Shown here: piece by piece, positions 57,236 through 64,000 of the stretch
Numbering within the stretch: position 1 is the stretch's first letter
How the letters are laid out: every line of letters begins with the position of its first letter
Assembly: GCA_031181345.1 (NCBI GenBank)
Contig: JAPSLC010000013.1
Location: 30,862-94,861 of the forward strand
Length of the DNA: 64,000 nucleotides
Origin: Cupriavidus sp.
Lineage (GTDB): Bacteria > Pseudomonadota > Gammaproteobacteria > Burkholderiales > Burkholderiaceae
Reading direction: 5' to 3'
The notes under the pieces: generated by a model
What the model saw: the letters and a program-made list of their open reading frames with translations, nothing else
Databases searched by the model: none
Told to the model about the DNA's origin: nothing
Made by a program: the position numbers and the translations under genes

Positions 57236-58807
57236 ATGTTTCCGATCGATCTGTTCTGGCGGGCCGCCGACCGCTGGCCCGACAACATCGCCATCGATGC
57301 GCCGGACGGATGCCTGACGTATCGCGAGCTGGCGGCGCGCGTCGCCGCGGTGGCGGCCGGCCTGCTGGCGCTCGACGCCGCGCCGCAGAGCCGCGTCGGC
57401 ATCTGCGCCGGCAATTCGGCCGCGCATCTCGTTGCGCTGCTGGCGGTGCTGGCCAGCGGCAAGGCGTGGGTACCGCTGAATCCAAAAAGCACGCGGCCCG
57501 AGCTGCGCCGCATCGTCGACGCGACCGAGCCCTCGATCCTTGTGCTGGACAGCGGCTGCAGCGCGCTGCTCGACGGCGCGCAGGGCGTTCGCATCTTCAC
57601 GGACGTGGCGGATGACGGCAGCGACGCTTTGCCAGCGATCATCGCCCGCCATGCCGGTGCGACGCGGCCTCGTCTCGCTCTCAGTCTCGACCTGGATCGC
57701 GATGCCACCCAGGCCATCAAGTTCACGGGCGGCACCACCGGCGCGCCAAAGGGCGTGATGCAGCCCTACCGCGCGTGGATGGCCAATATCGTCAACCAGA
57801 TCCATGCGTGGGGTTTCGATGCCGACGACCGCTATGTGATGGCCGCCCCGATCACGCACGGCACCTCGACCTATGTGCTGCCGATCCTGGCGCAAGGCGG
57901 CTGCCACGTGATCCTGGACGGCAGCGGCGCCGAGGCGGTCCGCGCGGCGTTTCGCGATCGGCGCGGCACGGTGTCCTTCATGCCGCCGACGCTGATCTAC
58001 ATGCTGATGGCCCTGCCCGGCACGTCGCGCGACGACTATCCCGGGCTGCGTCGGCTGATCTACGGCGGCGCGCCGATGCCGGTCGAGAAGATCCGCCAGG
58101 CCCGCGCGTTCTTTGGGCCGGTGGTCGGCACCACCTACGGACAGACCGAGGCGCCGCAGTTGCTGACCGTGTTGCGCCCCGAGGACTTCGAGGACGAGCG
58201 CAATCTGGCCTCGGTGGGACGACCCACCTGGTTCAGCGACGTCGCGATCATGGCGCCCGACCGCACGCTGTTGCCTGCCGGACAGATCGGCGAGGTCGTC
58301 GCCCGCGGCGACCTGGTGATGACAGGCTACTGGCGGCGCCCCGACCTGACCGCGGCGACGATCGTCGATGGCTGGCTGCATACCGGCGATCGCGGGCTGA
58401 TCGACGAGCGCGGCTATCTCTATCTGAAGGATCGGCTGCGCGAGGTCGTCATCACCGGCGGCTTCAACGTCTACCCCATCGATGTCGAGAACGCGCTCGG
58501 CCAGCATCCCGCCGTCCACGAATGCGCGGTGTTCGGCGTGCCCGACGAGAAATGGGGCGAGGCAGTGCACGCCGCCGTGCAATTGCGCGAAGGCGCCGCC
58601 ATCCCTTCCGAGGCGGAACTGATCGCCTTCGTGCGCGAGCGGCTTGGCGCGGTGGCCACGCCCAAGCGCATCCATTTCAACGACAGCCTGCCCCGCTCCA
58701 GCGTTGGCAAGGTGCTGAAAAACGCCGTACGCGACTGGGCGCTTGCCCACGCCTCTGCCAAAGCCGCGACGCATATCGAATCCGCACACCAGGGAGACCA
58801 GCCATGA
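57236..58807 (+). CDS. AMP-dependent synthetase/ligase (acyl-CoA synthetase)
   Basis: IKFTGGTTGAPKGVMQPYRA; GTTYGQTEAPQ; YLYLKDRLREVVITGGFNVYPIDVENAL. Confidence 0.93.
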   Translation: MFPIDLFWRAADRWPDNIAIDAPDGCLTYRELAARVAAVAAGLLALDAAPQSRVGICAGNSAAHLVALLAVLASGKAWVPLNPKSTRPELRRIVDATEPSILVLDSGCSALLDGAQGVRIFTDVADDGSDALPAIIARHAGATRPRLALSLDLDRDATQAIKFTGGTTGAPKGVMQPYRAWMANIVNQIHAWGFDADDRYVMAAPITHGTSTYVLPILAQGGCHVILDGSGAEAVRAAFRDRRGTVSFMPPTLIYMLMALPGTSRDDYPGLRRLIYGGAPMPVEKIRQARAFFGPVVGTTYGQTEAPQLLTVLRPEDFEDERNLASVGRPTWFSDVAIMAPDRTLLPAGQIGEVVARGDLVMTGYWRRPDLTAATIVDGWLHTGDRGLIDERGYLYLKDRLREVVITGGFNVYPIDVENALGQHPAVHECAVFGVPDEKWGEAVHAAVQLREGAAIPSEAELIAFVRERLGAVATPKRIHFNDSLPRSSVGKVLKNAVRDWALAHASAKAATHIESAHQGDQP

Positions 58808-59589
58808 CCGCCACCCCCAAGCCCGTGACCCGTCTTTGCACGCATACGCTGACGAGCCTGCACTACCGCGACGCCGACCTGGTCAATGACCTGATGGGCA
58901 AGAAGACCTTCACCGAGGTCATGCTGATGCAGATCCTGGGCCGCACGCCACGGCCCGTCGATATGCGGATCACCGATGTCGTGCTGATCGTGCTGATGGA
59001 ACACGGCCTGACGCCGAGCGCTATTGCGACGCGGTTGATCTATATGAGCGCGCCGGAGAATCTGCAGGGGGCCGTTTCCGCCGGGCTGCTGGCCGTCGGC
59101 AGCTCCTTCGTCGGCACCATGGAGAACTGCTCGCAGCTGCTCGATCGATTGCTTGCGGCCGACGATCCCGAGGCCGAAGCGCGGGCCATCGCGCGCCACT
59201 ACAAGGAAACGAAGAGTCCGGTGCCGGGCTTTGGCCACCATCTGCACAAGCCGGTCGATCCGCGCGCCTACAAGCTGCTCGAATTGGCCGAGGCCGAGCC
59301 GGAACTGGGCGGCGAGCGGATTCGCGCGCTCAAGCGGCTGTCCGCCGCGGTGGACGAGGCCGCCGGCCGGCCGATCACGATCAACGCCACCGGCGCCGTC
59401 GCGGCGCTGCTCGGCGAGATCGGTGTGCCTACCGCGGTGATGCGCGGTTTCGCGGTGATCTCGCGCGCGGCCGGACTGGTCGCGCATATCGTCGAGGAGC
59501 AGCACAGTCCTTCCGGCCGCTATATCTGGGACACCGTCGAGCACGCGATTCCCTATGTCGGCAACGCCCCGCAAGGAGAGGCATCGTGA
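58804..59589 (+). CDS. Citryl-CoA lyase / citrate synthase-like protein
   Basis: VPGFGHHLHKPVDPRAYKLLELAEAEPELGG; VMRGFAVISRAAGLVAHIVEEQHSPSGRYIW; 4-bp overlap with the ligase gene. Confidence 0.88.
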   Translation: MTATPKPVTRLCTHTLTSLHYRDADLVNDLMGKKTFTEVMLMQILGRTPRPVDMRITDVVLIVLMEHGLTPSAIATRLIYMSAPENLQGAVSAGLLAVGSSFVGTMENCSQLLDRLLAADDPEAEARAIARHYKETKSPVPGFGHHLHKPVDPRAYKLLELAEAEPELGGERIRALKRLSAAVDEAAGRPITINATGAVAALLGEIGVPTAVMRGFAVISRAAGLVAHIVEEQHSPSGRYIWDTVEHAIPYVGNAPQGEAS

Positions 59590-59894
59590 CAGGCATGCCC
59601 GCGCTTCCCCTGAGCCTCGCCGACCGAACCGTGTTCGTCGCCGGCGCCGGGTCCGCCGGTCTGGGCTGGAGCATCGGCCGCGCCGCCAGCCTGACCTATG
59701 CGCGCCTCGGCGCTCGCGTCTGCGTGGTCGATCGCGATGCGTCGTCCGCCGAGGAGACTACGGCGCTGATCCGCGCGGAGGGCGGCATCACCGAGACTTT
59801 CATCGGCAACGTGGCCATGGAGCCGGACGTCGAGCGCCTGTTCGCCGAGGCACGTGCCCGCGTAGACGGAGGATTGACCGGGAAATATGCTTAG
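59586..59894 (+). pseudogene. Truncated short-chain dehydrogenase/reductase (N-terminal about 97 aa only)
   Basis: LADRTVFVAGAGSAGLGWSIGRAASLTYARLGARVCVVDRDASSAEETTALIRAEGGITETFIGNVAMEPDVERLFAEARARVDGG, then unrelated LTGKYA-stop; catalytic YxxxK region missing. Confidence 0.8.
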
Positions 59895-59901
59895 GTCCGC
59901 A

Positions 59902-60144
59902 TTAACCGTCGATCCGCCTACTCGTGTCCTGGTCGGGAACGAACGTGAAGTCTGCCGGCAATCTCCCGCGGTACTTTCGCACGCGCTCCAACAACGCATC
60001 AGTGTCCCGACTACTGAGCGTTGCCGACCGCTGCGGATGATCGACAACGATTTCGACATGATCACCTTCACGCAATTCCAGCAACTCCACGATGCTGCCT
60101 GGAAGGCGTATGGCCAGACTAGTTCCCCACTTCTCGATAAGCAT
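59902..60144 (-). CDS. MazE/AbrB-family antitoxin, no toxin gene adjacent
   Basis: MLIEKWGTSLAIRLPGSIVELLELREGDHVEIVVDHPQRSATLSSRDTDALLERVRKYRGRLPADFTFVPDQDTSRRIDG. Confidence 0.85.
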   Translation of the reverse strand: MLIEKWGTSLAIRLPGSIVELLELREGDHVEIVVDHPQRSATLSSRDTDALLERVRKYRGRLPADFTFVPDQDTSRRIDG

Positions 60145-60197
60145 TGGCTTTCCCCTCGATAAGGAATGAACCGATTCGCTGATACAAAGATCCACAG

Positions 60198-62561
60198 CTA
60201 CGCTTCCACCCGCCACCAAGCCGGCAACAACTCCCGCACCGACCGCTGCGCAAACCGGTCGTCGATCAGATAGACCACGCCGCGGTCCTCGCTGGTGCGG
60301 ATCACTCGTCCGGCGGCCTGCACCACCTTGCGCAAGCCCGGATACAAGTAGGCATAGGCATAGCCGTCGCCGAACGTTTCCTCCAGCCTGCTGCGCAGTT
60401 GTTCGTTGACCGGATTGAACTGGGGCAATCCGAGCGTGGCGACGAAGGCGCCGATCAGCCGGTCGCCGGGAAGATCGACGCCCTCGGCGAAGGGTCCGCC
60501 CAATACGGCAAAGCCCACGCCGCGCCCGCCCGGCCGGAAGGCGTCCAGGAAATCGGCCTGCTCGCCCTCGCCCATGCCGCGCGCCTGCGACCAGCTCGGG
60601 ATATCGGCGTGTCGCTGGGTGAACAGCGCCAGCGCATCGCCCAGGTAGTCGTGGCTGCTGAAGAAGGCCAGATAGTTGCCGGGACTCTCGCGATACTGCG
60701 CGGCAATCAGCTCGACGATATCGGGCAACGAGCGCTGCCGCTGCGCGAAACGGGTCGAGATATGCGACGCGACGCGAACGCGCAGCTGCTCGGGCCGGAA
60801 TGGCGACGGCACCTCGTGCCAGACCCATCGCTCCGGCAGGCCCAGCATATCGGCGTAGTACGAGGCGGGCGCCAGGGTGGCCGAGAACAGCGAGACAGAA
60901 TGGGCCGCCGCCAGCCGCGGCCGCAGGAAATGCGCCGGCACCAGGTTGCGGACCCCGAGACGCACATTGCCGTGCGCCCCGCGCGCCGGCATGCGAGTCA
61001 TGTCGAAAACGGAATGCGGACCGATCTGTTCGGCCAGCCGGCAGAATTGCAGCACATCGAAGTAGAAGCGCTGCAGCGCCGGGTCCTGTTCGGTTGGACA
61101 CTCCGTGAACCGCTCCAGCAAGACGGCGCACAGCCCGGCGAAGGCATCGAGCAACGGCGTCGGTACCTTGGCCTCGGCCTGATAGTCGCCGGCCAACGTC
61201 TTTGCCGCGGCATTCCATTGGCGGCCGACGCGATCGAACGCGCGGCGCAGATCCGCCGGCGCCTGCCGCCGCAGCGCGCGGAATTCGGCCTGATCGAGCG
61301 TGGCGCTGTACATGTCGCGCGCCCGCTCCGGCAACTGATGGGCCTCGTCCACCAGCACGCTGACGCGCCAGCCGTCATGCAACGCAAAGGCATGCAGCAG
61401 GGCCGTGCGGTCGAAGTAGTAGTTGTAGTCGGCCACCACCACATCGCTCCAGCGCGCCATCTCCTGGCTCAGGTAGTACGGACAGATGTCGTGGGCCAGC
61501 GCGATTTCGCGGAGTTGGGCGCGGTCGAGCATCGTCCGCTGCGCCGCCTGTGCACGCGCCGCCGGCAAGCGGTCATGGAAGCCGCGCGCCAGCGGACACG
61601 CTTCGCCGTGGCAGGCACGGCCGGGAAATTCGCAGGACTTGTCGCGGGCCACCATCTCCAGCACGCGCAGCGGCGTCGCTTCTCGTTGCGCGGCCAGCCC
61701 CCGCGCGGCTTCCAGCGCGAGCGCCCGGCCGGTCGAGCGGGCCGACAACACGAACAGCTTGTCGATCTTCTGCTTCGGCATCGCCTTCAGCGCAGGAAAG
61801 ATCGTGGCGACGGTCTTGCCGATGCCGGTGGGCGCCTGCGCGAGCAGGCAACGGCCGGAAAGATTGGCGCGATAGACCGATTCGGCGAGTTCCCGCTGGC
61901 CGGCGCGAAACGCAGCATGCGGAAACGCCAGCGCGTCCAGCGACAGGTTGCGCTCCGTGCGATGCGCAAGTTCTTGCTCGGCCCAGCCGATAAAGGCCTG
62001 ACATTGCGCCTCGAAGCATTCGCGCAGCGTCGCCGCGGTGAAATGCTGTGCCTCGGCACGCTCACGCCCGCTGACGATATCGAAATAGACCACCGCGATC
62101 TCGATGTCGTCCAGCGCCTCGCGCTGGCACATCAGCCAGCCGTAGACCTTGGCCTGTGCCCAATGCAGATGCCGATGATGGGCCGGCACCTCGGCGGCAT
62201 CGCCGCGTACGGTCTTGATTTCTTCGAGCCGCCGCAGGGCTGGATCGTAGCCGTCGGCACGGCCGCGCACGCGCAGCGGACCGAAGTCGCCGCTCAGCGC
62301 GATTTCGGTCCGATAGCCGGCAGGCCGCCGGGAGGTCACGGTGGCATGGCCGGCGATGCCTTCGAGCGCGGTCGGCGAAGGCGTGAACCGCAGGTCCAGA
62401 TCGCCGGCGCGGGCGGTGAAGTCGCACAGCGTGCGGACCGCGACGATGTAGCGGGGTTCGCCGTCGGCCGCGACCGCCGGCCCCGCTTGCCCGCATTGCA
62501 AAGCGAGGAGCCGGTCCTGGGCGGTGGCGGGAACATCGGGCTGAGTAGCGGCGGCGGACAT
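60198..62561 (-). CDS. DinG/XPD-like ATP-dependent DNA helicase with Fe-S cluster cysteines and Cas4-like N-terminal domain
   Basis: QAPTGIGKTVATIFPALKAM Walker A; VLVDEAHQLPERARDMYSATL; Cys pattern SCEFPGRACHGEACPLA...DICPYYLSQ; N-terminal EIKTVRG. Confidence 0.9.
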   Translation of the reverse strand: MSAAATQPDVPATAQDRLLALQCGQAGPAVAADGEPRYIVAVRTLCDFTARAGDLDLRFTPSPTALEGIAGHATVTSRRPAGYRTEIALSGDFGPLRVRGRADGYDPALRRLEEIKTVRGDAAEVPAHHRHLHWAQAKVYGWLMCQREALDDIEIAVVYFDIVSGRERAEAQHFTAATLRECFEAQCQAFIGWAEQELAHRTERNLSLDALAFPHAAFRAGQRELAESVYRANLSGRCLLAQAPTGIGKTVATIFPALKAMPKQKIDKLFVLSARSTGRALALEAARGLAAQREATPLRVLEMVARDKSCEFPGRACHGEACPLARGFHDRLPAARAQAAQRTMLDRAQLREIALAHDICPYYLSQEMARWSDVVVADYNYYFDRTALLHAFALHDGWRVSVLVDEAHQLPERARDMYSATLDQAEFRALRRQAPADLRRAFDRVGRQWNAAAKTLAGDYQAEAKVPTPLLDAFAGLCAVLLERFTECPTEQDPALQRFYFDVLQFCRLAEQIGPHSVFDMTRMPARGAHGNVRLGVRNLVPAHFLRPRLAAAHSVSLFSATLAPASYYADMLGLPERWVWHEVPSPFRPEQLRVRVASHISTRFAQRQRSLPDIVELIAAQYRESPGNYLAFFSSHDYLGDALALFTQRHADIPSWSQARGMGEGEQADFLDAFRPGGRGVGFAVLGGPFAEGVDLPGDRLIGAFVATLGLPQFNPVNEQLRSRLEETFGDGYAYAYLYPGLRKVVQAAGRVIRTSEDRGVVYLIDDRFAQRSVRELLPAWWRVEA

Positions 62562-62645
62562 CGGTAACGGCTGGGAATCGCGCCATTTCGGTGGGCCGTT
62601 CGTTCCGGGCCCTTCGTTGGGACCGTTCGTTGGCCCCGAAATGGA

Positions 62646-62661
62646 CTGTATAAATATACAG
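62646..62661. promoter_or_regulatory. LexA (SOS) box upstream of the helicase
   Basis: CTGTATAAATATACAG, one mismatch from CTGTATATATATACAG; about 85 bp upstream of the helicase start. Confidence 0.8.
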
Positions 62662-62711
62662 GTACGCGACCGGCGTGTCGATGTCCGTGCTTTGCTACCG
62701 CATCGGGGCGC

Positions 62712-63722
62712 TCAATCCACCGTGATATTCGCGCTGCGCGCCACCTTGCCGAACTTCTCGTATTCCGCCTGCGTCAGCGACTGCAGTTCCGCGGCACTCG
62801 ACGACTTCGGATTGAAGCCGGCCTGCACCAGCTTGTCGCGCACCGGCGCACTGCCCAGGGCCTCGACAAAGGCGGCATTGAGCTTCTGCACGATCTCGGC
62901 CGGCATGCCGGCAGGCCCGTACACGCCGAACCACGGCTCGACCGAATAGCCGGCCAATCCCGCCTCGGCCAGCGTCGGCACATTGGGCAATGCCGGCGAG
63001 CGCGTGCTGCCCGCCACCGCCAGCGCGCGCAGCTTGCCGGCCTGGATATGCGGCAGCGAGGCCGGCAGATTGTCGAACATCACGGGGATATGCCCGCCGA
63101 GCATGTCGTTGATTGCGGGGCTGCTGCCCTTGTACGGCACGTGGGTCAGGCTGGTGCCAGTCATCTGCGCAAACATCGCGCCGGCCAGATGCATCGAGGT
63201 GCCGGTGCCTGCCGTTGCGTACGTTAGCCCGGGGTTGCGCTTGGCGTGCGCCACCAGTTCGGCGACGGTCTTGACCGGCAGCTGATTGCCGACCTCCAGC
63301 ACGATGGTCGACGTGCCGAGCAGGCTCACCGCGGTGAAATCGCGGCGCGGATCGAAGGGCATCGCCTTGTAGATATGCGGGTTCAGCGCATTGGTCGAAA
63401 TTGCGCCGAAGCCGATCGTATAGCCGTCCGGGGCCGCCTTTGCAACGGCCTCCATGCCGATATTGCCGCCGGCGCCCGGCCGGTTCTCGATCACCACGGG
63501 CTGGCCGAGCTTCTCGGCGACACGTTGGCCGACGGTGCGCGCCACCAGATCGGTGGTACCGCCTGCAGCGTAGGGCACGATGAAGCGGATCGGCTTGGCC
63601 GGGTAGTCGGCCGCGCGGGCTGGCGTCGGCAGACCCAGCGTTGCGGTGACCAGGCCGGCCAGCGCGATGGCGAGAACGGTGCGGCGGGGAAGATGGAGGA
63701 CGCGAGGCGTCATGGGCGTCAT
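62712..63722 (-). CDS. Bug-family tripartite tricarboxylate-type periplasmic receptor
   Basis: MTPMTPRVLHLPRRTVLAIALAGLVTATLGLPTPARAADYPAKPIRFIVPYAAGGTTDLVARTVGQRVAEKLGQPVVIENRPGAGGNIGMEAVAKAAPDGYTI. Confidence 0.93.
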   Translation of the reverse strand: MTPMTPRVLHLPRRTVLAIALAGLVTATLGLPTPARAADYPAKPIRFIVPYAAGGTTDLVARTVGQRVAEKLGQPVVIENRPGAGGNIGMEAVAKAAPDGYTIGFGAISTNALNPHIYKAMPFDPRRDFTAVSLLGTSTIVLEVGNQLPVKTVAELVAHAKRNPGLTYATAGTGTSMHLAGAMFAQMTGTSLTHVPYKGSSPAINDMLGGHIPVMFDNLPASLPHIQAGKLRALAVAGSTRSPALPNVPTLAEAGLAGYSVEPWFGVYGPAGMPAEIVQKLNAAFVEALGSAPVRDKLVQAGFNPKSSSAAELQSLTQAEYEKFGKVARSANITVD

Positions 63723-63858
63723 GGGGCGATCTCCTTTCGTGTGGTATTTGCGATCGTTGTTGTCGTTGTTGCGGCTCGCAGGTCGATGCAAGCCGGCGGG
63801 CGCCATCATATCCAATCGGCACTGTGCGCGTGGGGCCGTTCTAGAAGGCAGACCGCCG

Positions 63859-64000
63859 TCACAGGCTGCCTCCCCCGCCCGCTTCGCGCAAGGCATCGAG
63901 CGCGGCCACCACCGCGCCGCGGCGGAAGCTGTCCTCGCGCCAATACATCGACACCGAGCCGAAGCCCGACAGCCGCAGCGGCACGATGCGCAGCGCGCCA
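63859..64000 (-). CDS. C-terminal fragment of a probable LysR-type regulator, runs off the window
   Basis: ALRIVPLRLSGFGSVSMYWREDSFRRGAVVAALDALREAGGGGSL-stop; resembles LysR effector-domain C-termini. Confidence 0.55.
   Translation of the reverse strand, partial: GALRIVPLRLSGFGSVSMYWREDSFRRGAVVAALDALREAGGGGSL

Noticed and set aside
60399-62567. 722-aa plus-strand ORF opposite the helicase
   Set aside because: Antisense shadow of the DinG-like gene; no domain motifs and biased Arg/Gln composition.

Overview
A 64 kb GC-rich chromosomal window, most likely from a Burkholderiales bacterium (Cupriavidus/Ralstonia/Bordetella-like; inferred from gene content such as Bug receptors, not from a search). 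From left to right it contains: (i) a six-gene minus-strand lipid operon (1-5570) that matches E. coli ynbABCD in architecture, plus an added acyltransferase and a small membrane protein; (ii) a minus-strand O-antigen/polysaccharide operon (5846-16300) with Wzx and Wzy candidates, three glycosyltransferases and WbjB/RmlD-like/WbjD sugar-nucleotide enzymes; (iii) GFA, HxlR, hydrolase, serine-hydrolase, argC and phospholipase C genes; (iv) an 11.6 kb autotransporter adhesin gene (24156-35732) with roughly 1.57 kb tandem internal duplications; (v) a complete C-P lyase phosphonate locus (phnCDE, GNAT, phnN, DUF1045, phnF, phnGHIJKLM; 36396-48175) with visible candidate Pho boxes, PhnF-type operators and a four-copy 13-bp GTCAT iteron array; (vi) a hipBA toxin-antitoxin locus with three regularly spaced operator-like palindromes; (vii) small-molecule catabolic operons with Bug receptors, one ending in a truncated SDR gene joined to an orphan MazE-like antitoxin; (viii) a DinG/XPD-like Fe-S helicase preceded by a near-perfect LexA box. 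No tRNA, rRNA, CRISPR array or intact transposase was seen. The strongest candidates for follow-up are the ynb-like lipid operon and the regulatory structure of the phn locus.
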